This document shows positions 1-8,373 of a stretch of DNA of 64,000 nt, one piece after another. The position numbers were made by a program, and so were the translations under genes. The stretch is from Mycobacterium kansasii ATCC 12478 (lineage in GTDB: Bacteria > Actinomycetota > Actinomycetes > Mycobacteriales > Mycobacteriaceae). The stretch lies in contig NC_022663.1 in the NCBI RefSeq assembly GCF_000157895.3, positions 5,642,001-5,706,000 on the forward strand. The letters run 5' to 3'. The notes under the pieces were generated by a model, which did no database searches, had not been told where the DNA came from, and saw nothing but the letters and a program-made list of their open reading frames with translations. The stretch's first letter is position 1. Each line of letters opens with the position of its first letter.

Positions 1-312
1 GCCTGGCTTGTCGTACGGTATCCGGCCCTCTTCCAGTAGCTTCACCAGCGTTGGCCGGGAGATGTTCAATATGTCGGCGGCCTCTTGGGTTGTCAGGGCC
101 ATGTGGTGGGGAACCAGTTGGATCCCCTTCCCCTGGGACATCGCAGTTGCAACATTGAGGAACGCGTCGCGAACCTCTTCAGGCAGAGTTATCGCGCGTC
201 CTGCTCCGTCGCAGATCGACACGCCAGCAGAGCCGAGGGCATCTAGCAGTTCGCCGAAGTTTCGTTGTTCCTTCGGGGGGAGAACAGTGCGGGCTTCCAA
301 GACAGCGGTCAC
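1..312 (-). CDS. HTH (excisionase/antitoxin-type) DNA-binding protein, partial
   Basis: Reading the minus strand from a GTG at 312 gives an open frame of 104 codons that runs off the window. It begins V-T-A-V-L-E-A-R and carries an N-terminal stretch with RNFGELLDAL at about residue 17, then a helix-turn-helix around residue 72 (MALTTQEAADILNISRPTL, then VKLLEEGRIPY). That segment is the excisionase/MerR-like HTH common in phage Xis proteins and in antitoxins paired with PIN-domain toxins. It lies 75 bases downstream of the broken integrase and on the same strand, so it is probably cargo or a control gene of the same element. Whether a toxin follows cannot be seen. The family call is good, the exact role (Xis or antitoxin) is open, and the start is the first plausible GTG. 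Confidence 0.7.
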   Translation of the reverse strand, partial: MTAVLEARTVLPPKEQRNFGELLDALGSAGVSICDGAGRAITLPEEVRDAFLNVATAMSQGKGIQLVPHHMALTTQEAADILNISRPTLVKLLEEGRIPYDKPG

Positions 313-386
313 AAAATACAGAGTAATTCGAAAAAATCGAAAATGTGTGAGATTTCGACCACTGCGGCGCCGGCAACTTCACGGTC

Positions 387-1382
387 TTACCACGCGCACG
401 CGGCTGCCGCGCGGATTTCGTCATCGCAGATCGCCACATACCGTTCGGTGGTCAGGATCGACTCATGACCTAGCAGTGCCTGCACTGCCCGGATGTTGCG
501 TGACCCGTGGAAGGCACGCGAGGCCATGCGGTGACGCAGAGTGTGGGCGGTCCAGTTGTCCGGCAGCGCCCGCGAGATGATTTTGCCGACGTGTTCGGGG
601 GTTAGATGCCGGTCGGGGGTGTTGGGGAACAACCACCCCGCGGGCGCTTGGCGGATCAGGGAAACCAGGTAGGTGCTGATCGGTACTACCCGGTTCTTTC
701 CGCCTTTTCCGTGTACCAGCAGCGCGCCGCCGTCCATCAAGTCACCAGTGTGCACCTGGGCTATCTCGGCGCGCCGCAGCCCCGCCTCACCGGCTAGGCG
801 CAGCATCAGCTCGGTACGCCGGTCAGCGTTGGCCAGTGCCGCCTGTCAGGCCTCGTCGCTGGCCGGCCGCGGCGGGGCCTTGGGGACGCGCACCACGGGC
901 AGCGCGTCCCCGATATAGAGCGGTACACGTCCCATTTCGTAGAGCCAGACGAAGAATCCGCGCAAGGTGGTGCGGTAGCTCTTGCGGGCTTCCTGGGATA
1001 GGTGTTGCTGTTTGCCCAGCCAGTTCACTAGCTGCTCGGCGGTGACCTCGCCGGGTGGGCATCCCAGGCCTCGTGCGGCCACGCAGAGGTTGGCCCTGCG
1101 GAGCCGGATTGTTGATTTCCGCTGGCCGCCGGCGGCCAGGCATATCAGGTAGTCGTCCACGTCGCGGCGCCACGCTTCGGGCGCGTGGGTGGTGGGGCGC
1201 GGGCCGGGCCGTTTGGGTTGCATGCGCCCAATCAGGTAGGCGTCCACCGTGGCCAGCGGCCCGACGGCAAGGGTGATGTCATCGGCGTCGCGCAGGGTAT
1301 ACACGGTGCCGCGTTGGGTGAATGTCAAGCCGAGCCTCTTGGCGCGGGCGCGGGTTATCCGGACGCGGTTGACGGTGTTCAC
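387..1382 (-). pseudogene. Tyrosine recombinase/integrase broken by an in-frame TGA
   Basis: Two open stretches (1382-849 and 845-387) lie in the same frame, separated by a single TGA at 846-848. Joined, they give about 331 codons of a phage-type tyrosine integrase. The N-terminal half has the core-binding SAM-like fold (YRTTLRGFFVWLYEMG). The C-terminal half has the catalytic set: Arg in AGLRRAE, His-x-x-Arg in HTLRHR, His in LLGHES and the Tyr nucleophile in TTERYV. The context ASDEA-stop-QAALANADRR suggests TGG (Trp) mutated to TGA. The GTG start at 1382 overlaps the TGA of the upstream gene (GTGA), indicating a coupled operon. Unless read through, only a non-catalytic N-terminal fragment is made. 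The gene sits next to tRNA-Val(GAC), a usual target for such enzymes. Confidence 0.88.
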
Positions 1383-1639
1383 TTCACCCCATCCGTTTCC
1401 CGGTTGGCGTCGTCGTCGAGCTGGGCGTGAAGTTGCGCCCGCTGCGGCCTGGACGTGTGCGCGTAGATAGCTGGTATCGGCTGGTCGTCGTCGAGGGTGT
1501 GGGCCGCGGCAAGCAGTTCGGCCGCGAGCTGACGCGCCTGATCGGAGTCAAGGTTGTCGCCGTGGTCGTGGCCCCACACGATGATGCGCCGGGTACCGTC
1601 GCCGGATTCTTCGACGAAGTCGATGGTGACGCCGCTCAT
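1379..1639 (-). CDS. Small conserved protein of the integrase operon (86 aa)
   Basis: An 86-residue acidic protein starting M-S-G-V-T-I-D-F. The ATG at 1639 overlaps the stop of the upstream gene (ATGA) and its own TGA overlaps the integrase GTG (GTGA), so the three genes form one translationally coupled unit. Around residues 30-50 it carries SDQARQLAAELLAAAHTLD, which closely matches a segment of the 103-residue neighbour (SSRQARELAAALLTAADELD); the two appear to be diverged paralogues. No catalytic motif, signal peptide or membrane segment is visible. The function is unknown; linkage to the integrase suggests an element-encoded accessory protein. I preferred this start to the ATG four codons upstream because of the exact overlap. 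Confidence 0.7.
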   Translation of the reverse strand: MSGVTIDFVEESGDGTRRIIVWGHDHGDNLDSDQARQLAAELLAAAHTLDDDQPIPAIYAHTSRPQRAQLHAQLDDDANRETDGVK

Positions 1640-1947
1640 CGCTTGGCCCACCCGTCTAACTCGTCGGCGGCGGTCAGCAGCGCGGCGGCCAGCTCACGTG
1701 CCTGCCGGCTACTCAGGGCTTCTTGGTTGGCCTCGATTTGCACCGAGGGGCGGTCGATCGCGGACTGGTCAAGGCTGCCGTCGCCGTATTGGATGGCCTC
1801 AACCCACACCAGAACGTTGGTGTTGCCTTCGATGCTGCGGACTTCGCTGGTGATCCGCCGATAGGGGCGGTCGGTGGTGGCGTCTTCCCACAGATTGGCA
1901 AACACTGCGCCAGGAGGGAGAGGGACATCGGGTGTGGTTGTGGTCAT
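1636..1947 (-). CDS. Small conserved protein of the integrase operon (103 aa)
   Basis: A 103-residue protein starting M-T-T-T-T-P-D-V-P-L. An upstream in-frame ATG at 2001 would add 18 unlikely residues rich in Arg. The body holds a beta-rich stretch (TNVLVWVEAIQYGDGS) followed by a helical C-terminus with SSRQARELAAALLTAADELD, shared with the next gene. Its stop overlaps the next start (ATGA). It is the first gene of the integrase operon and begins about 115 bases from the 3' end of tRNA-Val(GAC), so its promoter probably lies within or beside the attachment site. No known function is recognised. Confidence 0.65.
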   Translation of the reverse strand: MTTTTPDVPLPPGAVFANLWEDATTDRPYRRITSEVRSIEGNTNVLVWVEAIQYGDGSLDQSAIDRPSVQIEANQEALSSRQARELAAALLTAADELDGWAKR

Positions 1948-2062
1948 GGTGATGGTCCTCTCGGATCTAACCCGAGAGCGCCGAACCATCCAGTCTGGCA
2001 TGTATCTGGCATCCCGCCGAGGATGAGGCGTTAAAAAAGCCTCTGACCTGCGAAAACTCTGG

Positions 2063-2134
2063 TGCGCGATACTGGGATTGAACCAGTGACCTCTTCCGTG
2101 TCAGGGAAGCGCTCTCCCGCTGAGCTAATCGCGC
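2063..2134 (-). tRNA. tRNA-Val (anticodon GAC)
   Basis: The minus strand folds as a tRNA: acceptor GCGCGAT pairs with ATCGCGC, the T-arm carries GGTTCAATCCC, and the anticodon stem CTTCC/GGAAG encloses CTGACAC, giving anticodon GAC (valine). A CCA is encoded directly after the discriminator base (2060-2062). It is the tRNA nearest the integrase operon, with its 3' end facing the element, so it is the likely attachment site. Confidence 0.95.
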
Positions 2135-2151
2135 TGGGGATTGCAATCTGG

Positions 2152-2222
2152 AGGTGGAGACGGGAATCGAACCCGTGTGCACGGCTTTGCAGGCCGTTGC
2201 CTCACCACTCGGCCACTCCACC
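2152..2222 (-). tRNA. tRNA-Cys (anticodon GCA)
   Basis: Acceptor GGTGGAG pairs with CTCCACC, the T-loop contains GGGTTCGATTCCC, and the anticodon loop CTGCAAA gives GCA (cysteine). CCA is encoded at 2149-2151. It lies 17 bases upstream of tRNA-Val(GAC) and on the same strand, probably in one transcript. Confidence 0.95.
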
Positions 2223-2251
2223 GCGGGGGATTGATGCCACTTGCACCTTCG

Positions 2252-2324
2252 AGCGGATGACGGGATTCGAACCCGCGACCCTCACCTTGGCAAGGTGATG
2301 CGCTACCAACTGCGCTACATCCGC
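2252..2324 (-). tRNA. tRNA-Gly (anticodon GCC)
   Basis: Acceptor GCGGATG pairs with CATCCGC, the T-arm has CGGGTTCGAATCCCG, and the loop TTGCCAA gives anticodon GCC (glycine). No CCA is encoded after the discriminator. It is the first tRNA of the minus-strand Gly-Cys-Val cluster. Confidence 0.95.
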
Positions 2325-2495
2325 GCGCAACGGACGAGATCGTCGCCCGGTGCGAAGCACGACGATAGTCCACGTGACCCGGCGCACACAAATCTCCAGG
2401 TTCTTTTGGGGCGCTTTGGCTATCACCGGCCGAGGTAGCACGTTCGGTGCAGCCACGGATCGTGCTAGTCTTCGACCTCGTTGCCGCTCGGCGCC

Positions 2496-2567
2496 GGTCC
2501 CGTGGCTCAGTGGAAGAGCGTCCGCTTCACACGCGGAAGGTCGCTGGTTCGATCCCAGCCGGGACCA
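2496..2567 (+). tRNA. tRNA-Val (anticodon CAC)
   Basis: Plus-strand cloverleaf: acceptor GGTCCCG pairs with CGGGACC, the T-arm has CTGGTTCGATCCCAG, and the anticodon loop TTCACAC gives CAC (valine). No CCA is encoded. It is divergent from the Gly-Cys-Val cluster across a 171-base gap; TTCGGT (2443-2448) and TAGTCT (2466-2471), 17 bases apart, could be its promoter. Confidence 0.95.
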
Positions 2568-2757
2568 CACGTATTTGCCCGGCTCACCGTCTTCATCGTG
2601 GGTTCCCGCGCGCCGGGGCCGCCCCGAGACGCCTGGATCCGCTCGGTGGCCATGACGCACTCCGCCTGTCGCATCAATGGGCGCCTACCCGACGGTCGTA
2701 TGCTACCCACCGGACGGATGCGACGTTTGCCGCGATTCTGCAGGTAGGGTTTGCTGG

Positions 2758-5688
2758 ATGACGGTCGAGTTCACGTTGCTCGGCGACATCGAAGCCCGAG
2801 TTAACGGGCGACGGCTAGAAATCGGTCATGCCCGTCAACGCTGTGTGCTGGTCGCATTGCTGATCGACGTGAATCGGCCCATCCCGGTCGGTCAACTGGT
2901 CGATCGGGTGTGGTCGGACCGCCCCCCATACCGTGCCCGGAATTCGCTGGCCGGCTATGTGTCGCGGCTGCGGAATCTGCTCGCCGAATTTGAAGGCGCT
3001 TCCATTTCACGTGAGCCGGGTGGATATGTCCTCGCGGCCGATCCGCTGTCGGTGGACCTGCACCGCTTCCGCCGCGTGGCCGCACAGGCCAGGGCGACCG
3101 ATGACCCCCTGCAGGCCGCGCTCCTGTTCGACAAGGCGTTGGTGATCTGGTCTGGTGAGCCGTTCGCGACCCTGGACACGCCGTGGGTGAACGACGTCCG
3201 CGGTGCCTTGCAGGCCGAAAAGCTTTCAGTGGAGCTGGACCGCAACGACACGGCCCTGCGAATCGGTAAACACGCAGATCTGCTGGTTGAGATCTCGGCT
3301 GCCCAGGCTGCGCATCCGTTGGACGAGCGGTTGGCCGGCCAGTTGATGCTGGCCCAGTACCGTTGTGGACGCCAGGCCGATGCGCTGGAAACCTATCGGC
3401 GGGTTCGCGAGCAACTCGTCGACGAACTCGGAATCGATCCGGGTCCCGCCCTACGCGAGGTGCATCAGCAGATACTCACCGGCGAGGCCGCCATCCCGGT
3501 GGCGCCAACGGTTTCCGACTCGGTCGCCGCGCCGGCGCACCGGCTGGGGATGCATCGGCCACGGTCGGGGCTGTTGCGGCGGGTGACGAGTTTCGTTGGT
3601 CGGCAGCGCGAACTGGCTCAAGCGATCAACGCCCTGAGCGACGGTCCGCTGGTCACCTTGGTCGGAGTCGGTGGTGTAGGCAAGACCCGGCTGGGTCTAG
3701 AGGCCGCACGAAGTGTGCAAGAGCGTTTCGCCGACGGCATATGGATCTGCGAACTGGGGCCGTTGGAGCACGGTGAGGCAGTCGGGCACGCCGTTGCGGC
3801 AAGTGTCTGGTTGCGGCAACAGCAAGGCATGGACATCGAGGAATCGGTGATCGAGTACCTCAGGTCACGTGAAGTCTTACTGGTATTCGACAACTGCGAG
3901 CACGTGCTGGAAGCCGCCGGGAAATTCATCGACCAGATCTTGCAGCATTGCCCGCGAGTATCGGTGCTGGCCACCAGCAGGCAACCCCTCGGCCTGGAAG
4001 GTGAGCGAATTATCGGCGTGCCGCCGTTGGAGGTCGCGGACGCGACCGAGTTGTTCGTCGACCGAGCCCTGGCAAGCCGTTCGGATTTCACGCTCGAAGA
4101 CCAGCCGATGGGCGCCGTCGTCGAGATCTGTCGACGGGTCGATTGCCTGCCGCTGGGGGTGGAGCTGGCAGCGGCGCGGATGCGGGTGATGAGCAGTTTG
4201 GACGTCGCCCGGCGCCCGGATTTCCTGCGGCTACTGCGCGGCGGGACCCGAGGTGCACTGCCCCGCCAGCAGAGTCTGTCCGAGACGATCGCGTGGTCGT
4301 ATCGCCTACTCACCGAATCCGAGCAGTCGTTGTTTGCCAGCCTTTCGGTGTTCGCCGGCAGTTTCGACTTGGCCGCCGCCCACGGAATCTGCGGGCTCGA
4401 CGGCGCCGGTGAGGCCGACACGCTGGAGTGGCTGACGGGTTTGGTGGACAAATCCATGGTGGTGGTGCGCAGCGTCGAGGACCGAACCCGATACGCCGTC
4501 TTGGAAACGATGCGGGCATATGGCCGAGATCGGTTGCGGGAAAACGGCATTGACCGCCAGTGCTCGATACGGCACGCAAACTACTACACCAGGCTGGCCG
4601 AGCGGGCCGGAGCTGGCATGCGCACCGCCGAGGAGCGGAAATGGGTGGAGCGTGCGCTGCCCGACTACGACAACCTGCGCGCAGCGTTCGGGCATGCGAT
4701 GGACGAGCAGGACATCGGCCTTGCGATGCGGATCGTCGCTGCGGTACCGGAGTTGATCGGGTGGCGGGTGGGCTACGAGGTAGCCGAGTGGGCCGAGCGC
4801 GTCATCGCCGTTGCCGATCCCGACCATCCGTTGTTCCCGGCGGTCGTCGGGACGGCAGCTCGCGTTGCGTGGGCCCGGGCTGATTTCCCGCGGGCCAAGT
4901 CATTGGCATCCTTGGCGCAAGGACGGACTCCGGCGAGGGGCAGCGCCCGCGTCGTCAACCCGGTCGATGTGCTTACCGATGTCGCCCTCTTCGAAGGGCA
5001 TCCGGAGGCGGCGCTGGCCTACTGGACCGCTGAGGCGGAGCGTGCCCGCCGCGACGCGGATCCCATCCGCCTGGGGTGGACGCTGTTCACGTTGACGATC
5101 TGCCAGGGCGTACTTGGCAATGACGAGGCTGCGATACCTGCGGCGCAGGAAGCTGTCGGGGCGGCCGACGACACCGGCAACCCGACTGCACAGTCGATGG
5201 CCTACTTCGCGCTCGGATACCTGCTGAGAAGGTCCGAACCGGAGCGTGCCTTGGCCCTGTTCGACGACTCAGCGCGGCTGGCCGCCGACGTGCAGAATTT
5301 CTGGGTATACGGCAGCGCCTTGATGGAGGCCGCCGCCATCCGTGCCGTTTACGGCGATCCACGGGTGGCTGCGCAGATGTTCATCGGCGTGCTCGAGCAC
5401 TGGGAACGCTTCGCCGACCTGACCCAGCAGTGGCTTACGCTGCGCTACATCACGCGGCTGTTGCTCCGGCTCGGCTGCCGCGAGGACGCGGCCGTCCTGT
5501 ATTGGGCCTTCGTCAATGCCGGCAAGCCCGTGCCGCTGGCCGCGGCCCAGATGGCGGTGCTCGTTGATTCGCTGGGCACTGCCCGCCTGGACGCGCTCAA
5601 CGCACCTACCGGCATTGCCGATGCGGTGACGCGGGCCCGGTCGAGCCTGCAGCGTTGCTGCGGACCCGCGGCAGTGCCCGCCCCCTGA
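2758..5688 (+). CDS. AfsR/SARP-type regulator: winged helix, BTAD, NB-ARC ATPase, TPR
   Basis: A 976-residue regulator. The N-terminus (MTVEFTLLGDIEA) is the OmpR-like winged helix of SARP proteins, followed by a BTAD helical domain to about residue 250. An STAND/NB-ARC ATPase follows, with P-loop VGVGGVGKT near 302-310, Walker B LLVFDNCEHV and sensor LATSRQPL. The C-terminal 400 residues are helical and TPR-like. Such proteins use ATP-driven oligomerisation to switch DNA binding; several uncharacterised paralogues exist in M. tuberculosis. I chose the ATG at 2758 because the fold begins there; an in-frame start at 2677 adds residues unlike the family. It stands alone downstream of tRNA-Val(CAC). 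The target genes cannot be read from the sequence. Confidence 0.9.
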   Translation: MTVEFTLLGDIEARVNGRRLEIGHARQRCVLVALLIDVNRPIPVGQLVDRVWSDRPPYRARNSLAGYVSRLRNLLAEFEGASISREPGGYVLAADPLSVDLHRFRRVAAQARATDDPLQAALLFDKALVIWSGEPFATLDTPWVNDVRGALQAEKLSVELDRNDTALRIGKHADLLVEISAAQAAHPLDERLAGQLMLAQYRCGRQADALETYRRVREQLVDELGIDPGPALREVHQQILTGEAAIPVAPTVSDSVAAPAHRLGMHRPRSGLLRRVTSFVGRQRELAQAINALSDGPLVTLVGVGGVGKTRLGLEAARSVQERFADGIWICELGPLEHGEAVGHAVAASVWLRQQQGMDIEESVIEYLRSREVLLVFDNCEHVLEAAGKFIDQILQHCPRVSVLATSRQPLGLEGERIIGVPPLEVADATELFVDRALASRSDFTLEDQPMGAVVEICRRVDCLPLGVELAAARMRVMSSLDVARRPDFLRLLRGGTRGALPRQQSLSETIAWSYRLLTESEQSLFASLSVFAGSFDLAAAHGICGLDGAGEADTLEWLTGLVDKSMVVVRSVEDRTRYAVLETMRAYGRDRLRENGIDRQCSIRHANYYTRLAERAGAGMRTAEERKWVERALPDYDNLRAAFGHAMDEQDIGLAMRIVAAVPELIGWRVGYEVAEWAERVIAVADPDHPLFPAVVGTAARVAWARADFPRAKSLASLAQGRTPARGSARVVNPVDVLTDVALFEGHPEAALAYWTAEAERARRDADPIRLGWTLFTLTICQGVLGNDEAAIPAAQEAVGAADDTGNPTAQSMAYFALGYLLRRSEPERALALFDDSARLAADVQNFWVYGSALMEAAAIRAVYGDPRVAAQMFIGVLEHWERFADLTQQWLTLRYITRLLLRLGCREDAAVLYWAFVNAGKPVPLAAAQMAVLVDSLGTARLDALNAPTGIADAVTRARSSLQRCCGPAAVPAP

Positions 5689-5897
5689 ACCCGTCGGGCG
5701 CCGAAAAAAGCCGTTCTAACTGCGCATTTCATAGTTTGCAAATCGTTTCCGAACGCCTGACCCGCATTGTGGGCAGCGGGCAAGGAATTCGTCTCGGCAG
5801 CCGTCAGCCGCTCAGCGAAGACCGGGCCAACGCGGAGCAACGTATGCGAAGTCTGTGTGCTTGCGTGGATGCACATCACGTGGGAGGTGATGCGGCT

Positions 5898-6173
5898 GTG
5901 TCCAGTCCACGGTTGTACCTCGACATGGTCAGTGGTGTGGCTGAGGCGATCATTCCGGTGTCCCAGGCACCGCCTTGGGAGGTGATCGTGTTGGGGACGG
6001 CGACGGGCGCGGTGTGGATGCTGGTCCTGCTGGCCCGGTTCGTCGTGGTGCAGACCGGCCCGGCCGTCTGGCTGGAGCAATTTTCCGCGGCGAGTGTCCA
6101 GCTGTTGAGGATCTGGTTGTCCGGGTGGTCCGACCGCTTGTTGGGCGCCGTGTCCGGAAGATCTCACCGATGA
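5898..6173 (+). CDS. Small single-pass membrane protein coupled to a kinase
   Basis: A 91-residue ORF starting at a GTG with a good Shine-Dalgarno (GGAGGTGA, eight bases upstream). It has one strong hydrophobic helix (VIVLGTATGAVWMLVLLARF) flanked by a proline-rich N-terminus and an amphipathic, Trp-rich C-terminus ending in basic residues. Its TGA overlaps the ATG of the Ser/Thr kinase (ATGA), so the two are probably co-translated and may act together at the membrane. No family is recognised. The reading competes with an N-terminal extension of the kinase frame through the same DNA; the ribosome site and overlap favour the version given here. Confidence 0.5.
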   Translation: MSSPRLYLDMVSGVAEAIIPVSQAPPWEVIVLGTATGAVWMLVLLARFVVVQTGPAVWLEQFSAASVQLLRIWLSGWSDRLLGAVSGRSHR

Positions 6174-7612
6174 AGACTCGACGCGTCGAACCGTTCCGCA
6201 AACCGCTGATCGTGCCCTCGGCGCGGGATGGCCGCACCCAGATTCGGTTTCCCATGGTCGCAGTTCTCGGTTATGGGGGCGTTGGTGATCGGGTGACGCG
6301 GCGCGCCGTCGCCGGTTTGCCCGTGCAGCGGGCGTCGGCATTGGCAACCGTGTACGCACCCAGCACGCGTGGCGCGACGTTCGGAAGCGGAGACCCGGCA
6401 CGGCGGGTGGGCACGATGATCGCGAACTATCGGGTTGAAGCCGTGGTCTCGTCGGGAGGCATGGGCACGGTGTATCTGGCCCGTCATCCGAGCTTGCCTC
6501 GGCGCGACGCGCTGAAAATTCTCGATGGTCCCCTCGCGCGGGATCCCCGGTTTCGTGTTCGGTTCATGCGGGAGGCCGACCTGGCGGCCGGGCTGCATCA
6601 CCCCAATATCGTCGCGGTTTACGATCGCGGGGACACGCCGGACGGCGCGTTGTGGATGGCGATGGAGTACGTGCGCGGCACGGACGCCGATGTCGAAACC
6701 GGTGCCGGGCGGATGCCGCCGGCGCGGGCCGAGCGCATCGTCAGCGAGGTGGCCATGGCCCTCGATCACCTGCATCGCCGCAACCTGCTTCATCGCGATG
6801 TCAAGCCGGCGAACATCCTGCTATCTCCTGGCCTGCCGGGGGAGCCCGAGCGGGTGGTGTTGGCCGACTTCGGCATCGCCCGCAGCTGCGATGACCACTA
6901 TGGGCTGACCCGCACCGGCGACGTGATCACGACGGTGGCCTATGCCTCCCCGGAACTCCTGCAGGGCTGGCCTCTCGACGCGCGCACCGACATCTACTCC
7001 CTCGGGTGCACACTGTTCCACCTGCTCACCGGTCATGCCCCATTCAGCGACCGACCCGGATTGGCTGCGGTGATGATGGCTCACATCCAGCATCCCCCGC
7101 CCCGGCTCAGCGACTACGTGGCCGGGCTGCCGGCCGCACTCGACGGCGTCGTCGCCACCGCGATGGCCAAAGACCCCGGTGACCGCTACCAGACAGCGGG
7201 CGAATTCGCCCGCGCGGTACGCGCTGCTCTGGCGGTCGGCTGCGCCCCGCGGCTGCGGTTTGCGAATCCCCCTGCCGTCCATGTCGATTCAGCCGCACCA
7301 CGCCAATCCGAGGCGACGCAGGCCGCCGGACCGGGGTCGCTCGCACGTGTCCAGTGGGCTAGCCGTCCCGGCAGGTTCGCCGTAAGGGCACGGGCTGGCA
7401 AGGCGGCGGTGCTGATAGCGGTGATCGCTGTGTTGCTGTGTTCCCTCGGATTCGTGATGGCTAATCGTCATCACGCCACCGGTCAGCGCACGTCTCACCC
7501 CGCACAGGCGCAGGCCGCGATGCTCGACGCCCGGGGCGTTAACGAACACGCTTGTGCTGCTCTTTGTCCGCGGGCAGCATGCCCATCAGGTTGCCCGGCG
7601 GATCCGCGGTAA
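6170..7612 (+). CDS. Transmembrane Ser/Thr protein kinase (PknF-like)
   Basis: A 480-residue kinase. After an unusual basic N-terminal extension of about 80 residues comes the catalytic domain: glycine loop VVSSGGMGTVYLARH, ATP Lys in DALKIL, catalytic loop HRDVKPANILL (about residue 208), DFG and an APE-equivalent YASPEL. A single membrane helix (VLIAVIAVLLCSLGFVMA) lies near residues 410-430. The extracellular tail is only about 45 residues and Cys-rich. That tail may be a frameshift product, because another frame stays open a further 100 bases past the stop. The ATG at 6170 overlaps the preceding gene's stop; the internal start at MIANYRV would give a bare kinase domain. Substrates are unknown. 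Confidence 0.88.
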   Translation: MKTRRVEPFRKPLIVPSARDGRTQIRFPMVAVLGYGGVGDRVTRRAVAGLPVQRASALATVYAPSTRGATFGSGDPARRVGTMIANYRVEAVVSSGGMGTVYLARHPSLPRRDALKILDGPLARDPRFRVRFMREADLAAGLHHPNIVAVYDRGDTPDGALWMAMEYVRGTDADVETGAGRMPPARAERIVSEVAMALDHLHRRNLLHRDVKPANILLSPGLPGEPERVVLADFGIARSCDDHYGLTRTGDVITTVAYASPELLQGWPLDARTDIYSLGCTLFHLLTGHAPFSDRPGLAAVMMAHIQHPPPRLSDYVAGLPAALDGVVATAMAKDPGDRYQTAGEFARAVRAALAVGCAPRLRFANPPAVHVDSAAPRQSEATQAAGPGSLARVQWASRPGRFAVRARAGKAAVLIAVIAVLLCSLGFVMANRHHATGQRTSHPAQAQAAMLDARGVNEHACAALCPRAACPSGCPADPR

Positions 7613-7699
7613 CGGGCGAAGCTGCCAAGATCGCGGCCACGAAGGTGCCCGCAACGACGCACTATGTGCGCCAGGCATGGAGCTCACGTTCGATCCGTG

Positions 7700-7751
7700 A
7701 GGACTTCTCGCCCTAGGGACTTCTTCCCCCGGCCTTTGGGCCGTAATGCCC
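7700..7751 (+). promoter_or_regulatory. Cluster of DosR-like boxes before the secreted Cys protein
   Basis: Three consecutive motifs resemble the DosR palindrome GGGACTWWAGTCCC: 7700-7713 (AGGACTTCTCGCCC), 7716-7729 (GGGACTTCTTCCCC, 10/14) and 7738-7751 (GGGCCGTAATGCCC, 10/14). The last two are 22 bases apart, about two helical turns, as is usual for paired DosR sites. They lie 65-116 bases upstream of the start at 7816. Confidence 0.6.
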
Positions 7752-7815
7752 TAACCCAACAAGACGACGGGCGCAATTCTGAAACCCCTGACATTTCCCT
7801 CGTGAGGAGTCGCTG

Positions 7816-8154
7816 ATGTCTTTCAAACCCGTTGCCCGGCTAGCGTTGGCAACAGTTCTGCTCTGCCCGATCGCCGGCGTATTAGCCACGCCGGCGGCGG
7901 CCGAGTCGCCGACAACACCCTGCGTAAGCGGGGAAACCGCCGAGCTGACAACCGGAGATCTGGGCACCCTGCCCCTGCAGCAACAGGACGCGCCCACAAC
8001 GAGCTGTAATAGCGAAAAGCAGGCCTGCATGTCGGCCAGCGTGCAAATAGGCATCTACGGGGAGAGGTATGTGCCGCCTGACGCTGCCGCGATGTGCTGG
8101 GAGGCCTACCGCGCCTGCATTGCCAACCAATCCGACGACGGAGGATCCGGATAG
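7816..8154 (+). CDS. Small secreted protein with conserved-looking cysteines
   Basis: A 112-residue protein with a clear Sec signal peptide: basic MSFKPVAR, a hydrophobic core, and cleavage probably after ATPAAA. The mature part is acidic and carries five Cys (one near the new N-terminus, then SCNSEKQAC and later MCWEAYRAC), suggesting one or two disulfides. The second and third, and the fourth and fifth, Cys are each spaced like a helical hairpin (C-x5-C). An RBS (GAGGAG) precedes the ATG. It stands alone behind three DosR-like boxes, so it is predicted to be exported under hypoxia. No characterised family is recognised. Confidence 0.75.
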   Translation: MSFKPVARLALATVLLCPIAGVLATPAAAESPTTPCVSGETAELTTGDLGTLPLQQQDAPTTSCNSEKQACMSASVQIGIYGERYVPPDAAAMCWEAYRACIANQSDDGGSG

Positions 8155-8373
8155 TTCCGCAGCACTCGCTGAGGATCGGCAGCCGGCACGTGCACTCCCA
8201 TCCTGGATAGCGGAGCTCAGGCCAACGACGCCGACCTTCGAAGCGCGGCGCGGCGCCATCGGTCGATCGGGATCAACGCCGCCTCAGAGGTGATGTTGAT
8301 CCCCATCGGTCGGCCGCCCTGTGCGAGCATGCGCGGGACGAACGCACTACCGACGCACTATCGTCGCCGCTCC

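Noticed and set aside
846..848. In-frame TGA read as selenocysteine or as a gene boundary
   Set aside because: No SECIS-like hairpin or family precedent; the two halves align as one ordinary integrase.
3618..4550. 310-codon minus-strand Ser/Thr-rich frame
   Set aside because: Antisense to the NB-ARC part of the AfsR-type regulator.
8155..8373. Possible terminator between convergent genes
   Set aside because: No stem of useful length with a proper loop was found.
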